From an uncultured Prevotella sp. (GTDB taxonomy: Bacteria > Bacteroidota > Bacteroidia > Bacteroidales > Bacteroidaceae): a stretch of 64,000 nucleotides of DNA. Below the pieces are notes generated by a model. That model made no database searches. It was given only the letters and a program-made list of their open reading frames with translations, and was not told the origin of the DNA. Positions 27,295-35,120 of this stretch are shown in pieces. The stretch covers positions 5,229 through 69,228 of the forward strand of contig CALCHM010000127.1 of the NCBI GenBank assembly GCA_937901345.1, given 5' to 3'. The translations under genes and the position numbers were made by a program. Positions within the stretch are counted from its first letter, which is position 1, and every line of letters starts with the position of its first letter.

Positions 27295-27520
27295 GGCAAT
27301 AATATAGCAGTTGACCCAAGATTTTTAACAGACCCCCTCCGCAACTAAAGTTGCTCGTCCCCCTAACTTTTGGGGACAATTTTAGTTAGTCTACCTCGCT
27401 TGACTTTCCAATTAGGAATTATAAGCGTAAGGAAGTATATAAAATTCCTCCCCAAAGTTAGGGGAGGTGCCCAAAGGGCGGAGGGGTCTGTGGTATTGGG
27501 TCGACTCCTATATTGTTACC
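27295..27520. mobile_element. MITE-like element, copy 1
   Basis: The 23-bp termini ggcaataatatagcag.. and ..ctatattgttacc are inverted repeats matching at 19 of 23 positions. The interior is itself palindromic: cagaccccctccgc near the left end and gcggaggggtctg near the right. No transposase is encoded. A TAA follows on the right and precedes on the left, a possible 3-bp target duplication. It shares termini with elements at 35121-35455, 46150-46335 and 58978-59275. Confidence 0.8.
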
Positions 27521-27718
27521 TAAATTAAAGCAAATGATACTCCGAATGGCGTTCTTCTCCTATTATAGGGGAGTACCGCCTTTGGTTGGGAGGGGGCGTA
27601 AACAAATTTAAATTCTCCAAAAACTTTGTGTCCCTTTGTTCTCTTGCGTGAAAAATACTAACTGTATTTACCAATTTAGACAGAGTTCCCTTAATTAGGA
27701 GAATATCTACTATATATC

Positions 27719-28633
27719 TTACCATAGGTCTCGTGCAGATAAATCGTTTTCATAAGCATCCGCTAATCCTGAATCAACGTCTTCTCTGCTCCAACCATCA
27801 TAATATGCCTGTTTATCACCGTAAGGATCACTCCAATTATCATAATCATTCATTGTTTCATTTTCATAATCCCCAAATGAAGTCTTGTGATAAACCTTTT
27901 TGTGTGTATGTTGTTTGGGAGGATTAATTTTTATATATTCTTCAAAAGAAGTTCTGCCTATATCTTCTTTTTCATGCAAAAGAAGGAATAACTTACCTGT
28001 ACTATTAACTACTAATGATATTACTGGAATTTGTGGTATTCCTTTAACAGCTACAAAACCAATATTACAACCATAATAGAAATGGAGTCTATTATCCTTT
28101 CCACGTTTTACAAATATTTTTGTGCAATGGAATTTGGTTTTAAATTCCTCAACGGAGTATGTCGTAATATAACTTAATCCATCCAATAAAACTCCGAATT
28201 TAGAAGAGATTGATACGAGATCTATTTTAATTTCCTCATTATTTTTAAAGGCTTTAACTTCGTTCAAATATTCTTCTTTGAGAGTCCAAATTTGATCATA
28301 CTCGAATGGAATTATAATATTTCCTTTTGTGTCTATAATCCCCCATTTATCTTTCGATTCAAAAAAATCGTATTTTATAACACGAGCATAACCACATACA
28401 AATTGACTATCACACCATCTGTATTTTCCAAATGGTATGATTTGTTGATTGTATTGGTTGATATAACCATATTGATAATTCTGATTCCTGACCATTGAGA
28501 GACCACAAGAAAATGGATACATCTCTTTATACAAAAAAGGTATAACGATGTCCCCCTTGCTATTTTTGGCTCCATATAGACTATTGTCGTCTTGACAAAT
28601 ATCTAATTCAAAAATAGTATTCATTCTATTCAC
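27719..28633 (-). CDS. WG-repeat protein
   Basis: This 304-residue protein has two to three WG-type beta repeats in its N-terminal half, for example NSKGDIVIPFLYKEMYPFSC, YGYINQYNQQIIPF and KWGIIDTKGNIIIPFEYDQI. The C-terminal half has no recognised domain and ends in an acidic, Tyr/Asp-rich tail. There is no signal peptide. WG repeats are common in Bacteroidetes and are often found in accessory and toxin-immunity loci; the function here is unknown. It overlaps the upstream 119-residue gene by 4 bp (coupled translation). The pair appears distinctly AT-rich compared with pgi or glmM, suggesting acquisition. Confidence 0.8.
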   Translation of the reverse strand: MNRMNTIFELDICQDDNSLYGAKNSKGDIVIPFLYKEMYPFSCGLSMVRNQNYQYGYINQYNQQIIPFGKYRWCDSQFVCGYARVIKYDFFESKDKWGIIDTKGNIIIPFEYDQIWTLKEEYLNEVKAFKNNEEIKIDLVSISSKFGVLLDGLSYITTYSVEEFKTKFHCTKIFVKRGKDNRLHFYYGCNIGFVAVKGIPQIPVISLVVNSTGKLFLLLHEKEDIGRTSFEEYIKINPPKQHTHKKVYHKTSFGDYENETMNDYDNWSDPYGDKQAYYDGWSREDVDSGLADAYENDLSARDLW

Positions 28634-28989
28634 ATATTAACATACATGACTGGATTTTGTCTTCTCCCCAATAAATGAGAAATATCCATAAGAAGATATG
28701 GTGAGTCGACTATTTCTTTTCCCTCAAATTCCCACCTCCCGATATACTCTTCAGATTGGAACCAACGAGTGGGTTTAAAGACTCCGACTATATAGCCTTG
28801 ACTAATAGCAAAGACAAGTTCGGCATTTTTTGCACGATTACCATTAAGTCTCCAATATTTCCTAATACACTCGTAAAGTGTAGGTCGTTCGCATAAAAGG
28901 AATGTTCTGCTTATGTTTAAGCAGAGAATCTTTTCATTGTTTTTATTTTCGAAAAGTCCGTAATCACGAAAGATTTCTTCCATAAACAT
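28630..28989 (-). CDS. Hypothetical protein, possible PUA-like fold
   Basis: No firm family. The 119-residue protein contains ELVFAISQGYIVGVFKPTRW and GRWEFEGKEIVDSPYLLMDI. Motifs of the type 'AxxxGxIxGVFKPxxW...GRWxFxG' occur in small PUA/ASCH-like modules attached to accessory or defence genes in Bacteroidales, but I cannot name the family. It is encoded directly before, and overlapping by 4 bp, the WG-repeat gene, so the two proteins probably act together. There is no signal peptide or membrane segment. A start two codons later (MEEIFRDYG) is possible. Confidence 0.65.
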   Translation of the reverse strand: MFMEEIFRDYGLFENKNNEKILCLNISRTFLLCERPTLYECIRKYWRLNGNRAKNAELVFAISQGYIVGVFKPTRWFQSEEYIGRWEFEGKEIVDSPYLLMDISHLLGRRQNPVMYVNM

Positions 28990-29252
28990 TTACTTTTAAA
29001 TGAGGACGTTGCAAAGATATTGTATTTTACCTTAATTATAGGGTATTATAGTTTTAAATTGGCAATAGTATTGAAGTTGTCCTCAATAGTTTAGGAAACG
29101 GGGGGATCAAAAGAGTCCTCATCAAATGTATTTTATTTGAAAATGTTGTGTGGGGCACATAGAATTTATTACTATGCTATCGCCAAATATAACAGGGAGG
29201 TTATTCTAAACATTTCGTACCTGTTAAGAAATACCTCTCAGCGCTTTTGTCG

Positions 29253-29939
29253 TTATTCGCCTACCCCCAAGTCTGTATTATTCATCAAAATCTCGATGCC
29301 CGATTCGTGGGCGAGGGTGGGGGCGATTTCTGTGGCAAACCAACGGGCAAGTTCGGCGTCAGCCTTGACGCTCGTCGTGTTATTGCAGAAGAAGTTGATG
29401 CTGAAATATTCAAAGTGTCGGCGTGCCGTTTCAATGTCGCTCAAGATGCGCTCACGCGTGTCGCCAACGGTGCCGCATAGCAAACAGACGCCTTGGAAAT
29501 ATCGGGCAACATCCTCGGCGGTGACGCTTTCTGCAACACCCTTGTTCCACTCCCTTCTAAGGGTGGGAGAGAAGGTCTCAATGCCACATCTGAATTTTAC
29601 CGTAGCAGGCGCAAAACGCTTTGCAAACTCTGCGAGGCGGTGGCGATACATGTAGTGCATCTCGAACCAAAGGGTGTGAATCTGCTTTTCCTTCACCACT
29701 CGTGCAATGTGGTCTAACGTCTGCTCATCCAGTTCTATGCACGACCCCGAATTGATAATGTCCAGCACGCCCAATTCGCCCGTAACCTTGTCCAGGATAG
29801 GAGCATTTGTAGCGTAGGGATTTGCGCTCGTGTCCGTGTGGTAATCACAAAAGGTGCAGCGTTTCCACCGGCAACCCGTGCCTTGAAGCAGTACAAATTC
29901 ACGGGGCATGTGCGTGCGGATTAGTGCGTAGCGTTCCAT
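29253..29939 (-). CDS. Radical SAM protein with CX4CX2C motif, queuosine-salvage context
   Basis: This 228-residue protein starts with a cluster motif at residues 23-31 (GTGCRWKRCTFCDYHTD). The three Cys spacing is C-X4-C-X2-C rather than the usual C-X3-C-X2-C. Later features fit a short radical SAM barrel (LGVLDIINSGSCIELDEQTL, VKFRCGIETFSPTLR, GVCLLCGTVGDTRERILSDI). The gene overlaps the end of the queuosine-precursor transporter gene by 19 bp. That pairing suggests a role in queuosine/queuine salvage. The noncanonical radical SAM queuine lyase QueL is a candidate, but this is inference from context; only the radical SAM call is firm. Confidence 0.75.
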   Translation of the reverse strand: MERYALIRTHMPREFVLLQGTGCRWKRCTFCDYHTDTSANPYATNAPILDKVTGELGVLDIINSGSCIELDEQTLDHIARVVKEKQIHTLWFEMHYMYRHRLAEFAKRFAPATVKFRCGIETFSPTLRREWNKGVAESVTAEDVARYFQGVCLLCGTVGDTRERILSDIETARRHFEYFSINFFCNNTTSVKADAELARWFATEIAPTLAHESGIEILMNNTDLGVGE

Positions 29940-30613
29940 TGTTCCTTCCTTTTAATAGAACGTTTTACCCAGGCAATTACGGCATAGGCCATGGGAGTGC
30001 CGAAAAGGGCTTCGATGCCCAATTTCATGACATATTGTGTGACTAACATCAAGAGCAAGTCGCGCGTGGAGACAACGCCCACGAAGGCGATGATAACAAA
30101 GGGAAGGGTGTCGAAAAGGTAACCTACTATGGAACTGCCTATTGTGCGAAACCAAAGGTACTTACCCTCCGTCTTGCGTTTCATCCAGTCCATAATCCAG
30201 GCGTTGGAGAGTTCACCCAGCAAGAACCCTACGAGCGACCCCACCACGATGCGTGGCACGTAAGTAAAGAGGTGATTGTAGGCATTTGCCGTTTCCTGCA
30301 AATAATCGGGGGAGGGCAACCACACACCAATCTGTGTGCAGACTACCAGAATAATGTTACAAAGAAAAGTAATCCAAATCACCTTCTTCGCCGTGCGATA
30401 TCCCCAAATTTCGGTCAGTACATCGCCCAGCATGTAGGCAAAGGGGAAGGTGATGGTGCCCGCGTCAAAGGTGGGATAATCAAAAAAACTGACCACCTTT
30501 ACGGCCATAACATTGGATACGAGATAGAGCGTGGCAAATACTGCCGTCACTAACATCAAAGGCGTGTTAGACGTTGCTCGGTTTTTGAAAGGGTTTTCCG
30601 ATACCTTGTTCAT
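29921..30613 (-). CDS. yhhQ: Queuosine precursor transporter (YhhQ/VUT family)
   Basis: This inner-membrane protein imports preQ0/preQ1 or queuine for tRNA modification. Six membrane segments are visible. The family motifs are VMAVKVVSFFDYPTFDAGTI, FPFAYMLGDVLTEIWGYRTA, GSLVGFLLGELSNAWIMDWM and RTIGSSIVGYLFDTLPFVII. From MNKVSENPFKNR it has 230 residues, the usual size; the frame continues 34 codons upstream with an unlikely N-terminus. The radical SAM gene downstream overlaps it, making a two-gene unit. It is divergent from glmM. Confidence 0.9.
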   Translation of the reverse strand: MNKVSENPFKNRATSNTPLMLVTAVFATLYLVSNVMAVKVVSFFDYPTFDAGTITFPFAYMLGDVLTEIWGYRTAKKVIWITFLCNIILVVCTQIGVWLPSPDYLQETANAYNHLFTYVPRIVVGSLVGFLLGELSNAWIMDWMKRKTEGKYLWFRTIGSSIVGYLFDTLPFVIIAFVGVVSTRDLLLMLVTQYVMKLGIEALFGTPMAYAVIAWVKRSIKRKEQWNATH

Positions 30614-30777
30614 GTTGACGATGTCAGTTAAAAGTTTAACGTGAGATGAAAATTTGAAAAATATAAAATGAATGGATAAGATGAGCGCAAAAGTACCCAG
30701 AAATCTTTTTCGCACCTTTCTCTCATGCCGAAAAACCGATTTTCACCCTATTTTTTTATTATTTTTTGACATTTTAG

Positions 30778-30808
30778 TTTTACATTTCAAGTGTAGTGCT
30801 TAACTTTG
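30778..30808 (+). promoter_or_regulatory. Promoter of the glmM-like gene
   Basis: TTTT (30778-30781, one mismatch to TTTG), 19 nt, then TAACTTTG (30801-30808), an exact -7 match. The ATG is 87 nt downstream. Confidence 0.6.
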
Positions 30809-30894
30809 CTACTCGTAAAAAAGTAGGATTCCGCCTGTTAACACAGCGCCTTCCTCTCTGTTTTGCACAAACACAACTTTATCTCTATACAATT

Positions 30895-32286
30895 ATGACA
30901 CTTATTAAATCCATCTCAGGTTTCCGTGGCACCATCGGTGGCCGTCCGGGAGACACTTTGAACCCCATTGAAATTGCTAAGTCAGTATCGGCTTATGCAA
31001 GTCTTCGTGAAAAGCATGTTGGTACTTACCGCAAGAAGATTGTCGTTGGTCGTGACGCACGTATCTCTGGCGAAATGGTAAGCCAAACTGTTTGTGGTAC
31101 GCTTATGGGTATGGGCTTTGACGTTGTAAACATCGGTCTTGCTTCTACTCCTACTACAGAACTCGCAGTGACTATGGAAAAGGCTGTAGGTGGTATTATC
31201 ATCACAGCGAGTCATAATCCACGTCAGTGGAACGCACTCAAGTTCCTCAACGAAAAGGGTGAATTCCTTCCCCCCGAAGAAGCTGCTGAAGTAGTACGCC
31301 TCGCAAATAATTGCAACTTTGATTTCGCTGATGTAGATAATCTCGGTCACTACACTCAGAACTTCTACTATGACCAGCGTCACATCGACCACGTTAAGGA
31401 ACTCGAACTTGTAGACGTTGAAGCCATCCGTCGTGCACACTTCTCTGTAGCATTCGATGCTGTAAACTCTGTGGGTGGTGTGATTATTCCCAAACTCCTC
31501 GGTCAGCTCGGTGTCACTCAGGTGACACACCTCAATGCTGAACCCACCGGTGACTTTGCTCACAATCCCGAACCCTTGAAGGAACACCTCACAGAAATCC
31601 GCAACCTCATGCGCAAGGGGCGTCATGACATCGGTTTCGTTGTTGACCCCGACGTTGACCGCCTTGCTATGGTTTGTGAAGATGGTTCTATGTTTGGTGA
31701 AGAATACACACTCGTGGCAGTTGCTGACTACATCCTCCAGCACACACCTGGTAACACAGTTTCTAACCTCTCTTCAACTCGCGCCCTCCGCGACGTAACT
31801 GAAAAGTATGGTTGCACTTACACTCCCGCTGCCGTAGGTGAAGTAAACGTTGTAACGAAGATGAAGGCTACAGGTGCTGTAATCGGTGGTGAAGGTAATG
31901 GTGGTGTGATTTATCCCACTTCACACAGCGGTCGTGACGCACTCGTAGGTATCGCCCTCATCCTCACTTACCTCGCTAAGACAGGTATGAAGGCTACTGA
32001 ACTTCGTGACTCATTCCCCAAGTATTACATTGCGAAGAACCGTATCGACCTCGATCCTACTACTGACATCTACGCTGTGCTCCAGAAGGTGAAGGAAATG
32101 TACAAGGACGAAGAAGTTACAGACATCGACGGTGTTAAGATTGACTTCCCCGACAAGTGGGTTCACCTCCGTAAGTCTAACACAGAACCTATCATCCGCG
32201 TTTACTCAGAAGCGAAGTCAATGGAAGAAGCTGACGCGCTCGGTAAGCAAATCATGGATGTCGTATACCAAATGACACAGAAGTAA
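30895..32286 (+). CDS. glmM: Phosphoglucosamine mutase (GlmM-type phosphohexomutase)
   Basis: This enzyme converts glucosamine-6-phosphate to glucosamine-1-phosphate for UDP-GlcNAc synthesis. The phosphoserine loop TASHNPRQWNALK has the active Ser at residue 106, the metal loop is DPDVDRLAMV, the sugar loop is GEGNGGVIYP, and the phosphate-binding end is RKSNTEPIIRVY. The GEGNGG sugar loop differs from the GEQSGH of enteric GlmM but is usual in Bacteroidetes and archaeal phosphohexomutases. A phosphomannomutase role is therefore not excluded. From MTLIKSISGFRGT it has 463 residues. Codon bias indicates strong expression. Confidence 0.88.
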   Translation: MTLIKSISGFRGTIGGRPGDTLNPIEIAKSVSAYASLREKHVGTYRKKIVVGRDARISGEMVSQTVCGTLMGMGFDVVNIGLASTPTTELAVTMEKAVGGIIITASHNPRQWNALKFLNEKGEFLPPEEAAEVVRLANNCNFDFADVDNLGHYTQNFYYDQRHIDHVKELELVDVEAIRRAHFSVAFDAVNSVGGVIIPKLLGQLGVTQVTHLNAEPTGDFAHNPEPLKEHLTEIRNLMRKGRHDIGFVVDPDVDRLAMVCEDGSMFGEEYTLVAVADYILQHTPGNTVSNLSSTRALRDVTEKYGCTYTPAAVGEVNVVTKMKATGAVIGGEGNGGVIYPTSHSGRDALVGIALILTYLAKTGMKATELRDSFPKYYIAKNRIDLDPTTDIYAVLQKVKEMYKDEEVTDIDGVKIDFPDKWVHLRKSNTEPIIRVYSEAKSMEEADALGKQIMDVVYQMTQK

Positions 32287-32295
32287 AACGCTTTG

Positions 32296-32412
32296 TGAAA
32301 TAAGAAAGGAGAAAGGAAAAAGGAGAAATAACCGTGCGGGACGTTAATGCGCCAGCTCTTTCTCCTTTTTCCTTTCTCCTTTCTTCTTTTCCCTTTCTCT
32401 TTTCTCCTTTTT
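32296..32412. repeat. Purine/pyrimidine inverted low-complexity block
   Basis: Purine-rich agaaaggagaaaggaaaa sequence is followed, after about 30 nt, by complementary ctttctcctttttcctttct sequence in several copies. It can form a hairpin ending in T-rich sequence between glmM and the sulfatase gene and is a likely terminator region. Confidence 0.6.
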
Positions 32413-32415
32413 CCT

Positions 32416-33948
32416 ATGAAAAAACTCACCCTCCCCATTTCTCTTCTTGCTCTTTCAGCAGCAGCGCAGGAGAAATATAACGTGGTCTATATCATGACCG
32501 ACGACCACACGGCACAGATGATGTCGTGCTACGACAACCGCTATGTTGAAACGCCCAACCTCGACCGCATTGCCAACGATGGTGTGCGCTTCGTAAATAG
32601 TTTCGTGGCAAATTCACTTTCGGGTCCCTCACGTGCCTGTATGCTTACGGGTAAACACAGTCACGCTAACGGATTTACGAGTAATGTGTATGACGTCTTT
32701 GACGGTTCGCAACAGACAATGCCCAAACTCTTCCAGGCTGCGGGATATCAAACGGCAATGATTGGTAAGTGGCACTTGATTAGCGATCCCACAGGTTTCG
32801 ACTTCTGGAATATTGTTCCCGGTCAGGGTGACTACTACAATCCGGAGTTTATTAATATGGACGGTTCGCGTACCCAGCACAAGGGATACATGACCAATAT
32901 CGTGACAGACAAGGCCATTGACTGGATGGAAAACAAGCGCGACAAGAATCGTCCCTTCCTCCTCTTCATCCATCACAAGGCATGCCACCGCAACTGGCTT
33001 CCCGAACTCAAGTACCTCAGCCTCTACGAAGACAAGGTGTTCCCCCTTCCTGAAACTTTCTACGACGACTATGAAGGTCGTCCTGCTGCTCAAGCACAGG
33101 AAATGAGCATTGCTAGCAACCACGACATGGACCTCGCCTACGACGTCAAGGTGATGGATGCCAATGTTACTACGCGCCTCTCGCCCAACTACCTCTCTAT
33201 GATTGGACGTCTTGATTCGCGCGAACGTGCCATTTATGACCAGTTCTACGATTCTATCGCCATCGACTTCCGCAGTCGCAAACTCTCAGGAAAAGCGCTG
33301 ACCGAGTACAAATTCCAACGCTACATGCGTGACTACGCAAAGGTGCTCAAGACGTTGGATGATAATGTAGGTCGCACACTCGACTACCTCCGCGATGCGG
33401 GTCTCTTAGAAAATACACTCGTTGTTTACACCTCTGACCAAGGTTTCTACATGGGCGAACACGGATGGTTCGACAAGCGCTTTATGTACGAAGAATCCTT
33501 CCGCACCCCCCTTGTGATGCGCCTCCCCAACGGACTCTCAGCACGTGGCGACATTCCTCAGATGGTGCAAAACATTGACTATGCTCCCACCTTCCTCGAC
33601 CTCTGTGGCATACCCGTTCCTGAAGATATGCACGGTGTGAGCATGCTTCCCCTTCTTCGAGGTGAGCAACCTAAGAATTGGCGCGATGCGCTTTATTATC
33701 ATTTCCACGAATTCCCTGCAGAGCATGCCGTGAAGCGCCATTACGGAGTACGTACAGATCGTTACACACTCATCCACTTCTATGAAGACATCGACGTGTG
33801 GGAACTCTACGACCTCCAAAATGATCCTCAACAACTTAACAACATCTACGGACAACCCGGCACCGAAAAGATTACCAAGCGCCTCAAAAAGCGCCTCGTA
33901 AAACTTCAGGAAGAATATGCTGACCCTGCCGTAGCGTTGACGAAGTAA
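32416..33948 (+). CDS. Exported sulfatase, Ser-type
   Basis: This arylsulfatase-family enzyme hydrolyses sulfate esters, probably on host or dietary glycans, in the periplasm. A short signal peptide (MKKLTLPISLLALSAAA) precedes metal-binding DD at residues 29-30. The modification motif is SGPSRACMLTG with Ser at residue 69 in the position converted to formylglycine. Being Ser-type, it would need an anaerobic sulfatase-maturing radical SAM enzyme (anSME), which is not in the window. Further motifs are GKWHL and VVYTSDQGFYMGEHGWFDKR. It has 510 residues. The frame is open for 23 codons upstream through low-complexity sequence, which is not part of the protein. Confidence 0.92.
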   Translation: MKKLTLPISLLALSAAAQEKYNVVYIMTDDHTAQMMSCYDNRYVETPNLDRIANDGVRFVNSFVANSLSGPSRACMLTGKHSHANGFTSNVYDVFDGSQQTMPKLFQAAGYQTAMIGKWHLISDPTGFDFWNIVPGQGDYYNPEFINMDGSRTQHKGYMTNIVTDKAIDWMENKRDKNRPFLLFIHHKACHRNWLPELKYLSLYEDKVFPLPETFYDDYEGRPAAQAQEMSIASNHDMDLAYDVKVMDANVTTRLSPNYLSMIGRLDSRERAIYDQFYDSIAIDFRSRKLSGKALTEYKFQRYMRDYAKVLKTLDDNVGRTLDYLRDAGLLENTLVVYTSDQGFYMGEHGWFDKRFMYEESFRTPLVMRLPNGLSARGDIPQMVQNIDYAPTFLDLCGIPVPEDMHGVSMLPLLRGEQPKNWRDALYYHFHEFPAEHAVKRHYGVRTDRYTLIHFYEDIDVWELYDLQNDPQQLNNIYGQPGTEKITKRLKKRLVKLQEEYADPAVALTK

Positions 33949-33997
33949 GACTTTTATTAAAGGAACATAAACTTGGATACCAAGGACAAACAACTTT

Positions 33998-34161
33998 AGA
34001 GGGTGTGTCGAAAATGCAAAATTTCGGCACACCCTCTTAAGTTGTGTAAGAGTGAGTAAAATGCAAGGCGCTGAAATGGAGGATGAAGGGAGTGTACTGA
34101 AGTACATGACCAAATCCGAAATTGAGGAGCAACGCAGCAGTTTGCTCATTATGACACAACG
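33998..34161 (+). repeat. REP-like 163-bp repeat, copy B, next to a RAYT remnant
   Basis: It is near-identical to 59287-59449 and to the inverted copy at 11031-11193, apart from one extra A in the hairpin loop region that shifts the short frame. The leading agagggtgtg/cacaccctct stem lies 50 nt after the sulfatase stop. The tail (atgacacaacg) ends 11 bp before a fragment of a REP-associated tyrosine transposase. Confidence 0.9.
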
Positions 34162-34172
34162 TCATTCCGTCT

Positions 34173-34284
34173 ATGACGCGCCGTCACGTAGGGCATGACT
34201 ATGAGTCTCGACGGATGTACCTCATTACCATGACCGTCGAAGGGCGTCGCCCCTTGTTGGGAGCGGTCGTTGGCAATCCTAAGT
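34173..34284 (+). pseudogene. RAYT (REP-associated Y1 transposase) N-terminal remnant
   Basis: The translated fragment RRHVGHDYESRRMYLITMTV continues EGRRPLLGAVVGN, the opening of Bacteroidetes RAYT/TnpA-REP proteins, where a GHDY-like start and 'YLITMTVEGRRPLLG' precede the HUH/Y1 nuclease core. The similarity ends after about 37 residues, and no HUH or catalytic Tyr region follows, so the gene is truncated. Its position directly beside repeat copy B links that repeat family to a RAYT mobiliser. Confidence 0.7.
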
Positions 34285-34330
34285 CTCGGAAAGGAAAGTT
34301 TGTGGCGGAAGCATTCGAGAAAAATAGAAA

Positions 34331-34367
34331 AAGAATCAGTCCTTTCGAATGGACTGATTCTTTTTTT
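34331..34367. terminator. Strong hairpin terminator
   Basis: aagaatcagtcc (34331-34342) and ggactgattctt (34351-34362) form a perfect 12-bp stem with an 8-nt loop, flanked by an A-rich tract on the left and T7 on the right. It isolates the RAYT remnant from the downstream promoter. Confidence 0.88.
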
Positions 34368-34375
34368 GGTTCTTG

Positions 34376-34407
34376 CTTGCGCATTTCAGGATGATGCCAT
34401 ATCTTTG
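34376..34407 (+). promoter_or_regulatory. Promoter of the leader-peptide/RHH unit
   Basis: CTTG (34376-34379), 20 nt, then TATCTTTG (34400-34407), the last an exact -7 match. Transcription would start near 34414, just before a 15-codon frame at 34432. Confidence 0.7.
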
Positions 34408-34431
34408 TATTGTAATCAAGAAGGAATTGCA

Positions 34432-34479
34432 ATGGCAAAATCCCACGCCAGCAAGTTGGGTAAAACCTCTAAAACTTAA
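34432..34479 (+). CDS. Putative 15-residue leader peptide
   Basis: The frame MAKSHASKLGKTSKT follows the promoter by 24 nt and has an aagga sequence 7 nt before its ATG, unusual in this organism, where Shine-Dalgarno sequences are rare. It is rich in Lys, Ser and Thr. A second short frame (MSAKFVFKVWKIETHNRK, 34485-34541) follows after 5 nt. Both precede a hairpin-rich stretch and the ribbon-helix-helix gene. Expression is unproven; the interpretation as leader peptide(s) is inference. Confidence 0.4.
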   Translation: MAKSHASKLGKTSKT

Positions 34480-34563
34480 CAACAATGTCCGCGAAATTTG
34501 TTTTTAAGGTTTGGAAAATTGAGACTCACAATCGAAAATAGTTCCTAATCCAAATAGTCAGTC

Positions 34564-34607
34564 CTTCGTAAGGGCGTAGGATTGACCTCTTTTAGAGGTT
34601 TACGAAG
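34564..34607 (+). promoter_or_regulatory. Structured 5' leader hairpin before the RHH gene
   Basis: cttcgtaa (34564-34571) pairs with ttacgaag (34600-34607). Stacked inside is acctct/agaggt (34585-34590 with 34594-34599). The right part (ttttagaggttt) can instead pair with aaacctctaaaa inside the leader-peptide frame at about 34464-34475, giving mutually exclusive structures. The downstream gene starts 18 nt later. Confidence 0.5.
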
Positions 34608-34624
34608 CAAAATTACTATAAAAA

Positions 34625-34804
34625 ATGGAAGAAACAAAACAGCGTGGAGGATTCCGCGAAGGTTCAGGTCGAAAGAAAACGGGTCGGAACGTATCTGTCG
34701 CTTATCGCATCAGCGAAAAAGCACAAGAGAAATTAAGCGAATACGCTGCTCAAAAAGGCATGTCAATTAATGCTGCAGTGACGGAGATATTCGAGCAATT
34801 GTAA
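34625..34804 (+). CDS. Small ribbon-helix-helix (CopG-like) protein, 59 residues
   Basis: This is a short DNA-binding-type protein. The N-terminal basic Gly-rich segment (RGGFREGSGRKKTGR) is followed by a beta strand and two helices (NVSVAYRISEKAQEKLSEYA, then AAQKGMSINAAVTEIFEQL). This is the layout of small Bacteroidetes 'GxRxGSGRK' RHH proteins, often from mobile elements or toxin-antitoxin modules. No toxin gene is adjacent. It has its own promoter, a structured leader and a perfect terminator 6 nt after the stop, so it forms an independent transcription unit. It may repress its own leader (inference). Confidence 0.8.
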   Translation: MEETKQRGGFREGSGRKKTGRNVSVAYRISEKAQEKLSEYAAQKGMSINAAVTEIFEQL

Positions 34805-34810
34805 AAAAAA

Positions 34811-34845
34811 GAGGGTGTGTCTTGCGGTCACACCCTCCTTTTTTT
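34811..34845 (+). terminator. Intrinsic terminator of the RHH gene
   Basis: gagggtgtg and cacaccctc form a perfect 9-bp stem with a 9-nt loop, followed by a T tract. The stem sequence is the same gagggtgtg as in the REP-like repeats, so it may be a remnant of that family. Confidence 0.9.
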
Positions 34846-35120
34846 ACATTGGTGTCTGGTTAACACCTCTAATGCCACAAATATAATGTTGTTCGAATAG
34901 TATAAAACCCACAGTTTGCATGATTCCCCTGAACCAACGATCGCTAGCTGAAGGGTAAAGCAAAGGGGATAATACCATTAGTCCTGGACAGGGCGCTTAT
35001 TGGCCTTTCAACCATTACTTCTTAAAAACTTTACCAGACAGTCCCCATTGCCTAAGGCAAACAAACATGGGATATAACAGCAGGATGATGTTTTTGTTGT
35101 ATAGAAAATCGTTTTATGTT
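34846..35120. other. Intergenic stretch, nothing recognised
   Basis: No frame with family resemblance and no RNA gene was recognised. It leads into the compound MITE-like element. Confidence 0.4.

Noticed and set aside
34173..34394. 73-codon frame as an intact gene
   Set aside because: Only the first 37 residues resemble a RAYT; the rest reads through a terminator hairpin, so it is treated as a remnant.
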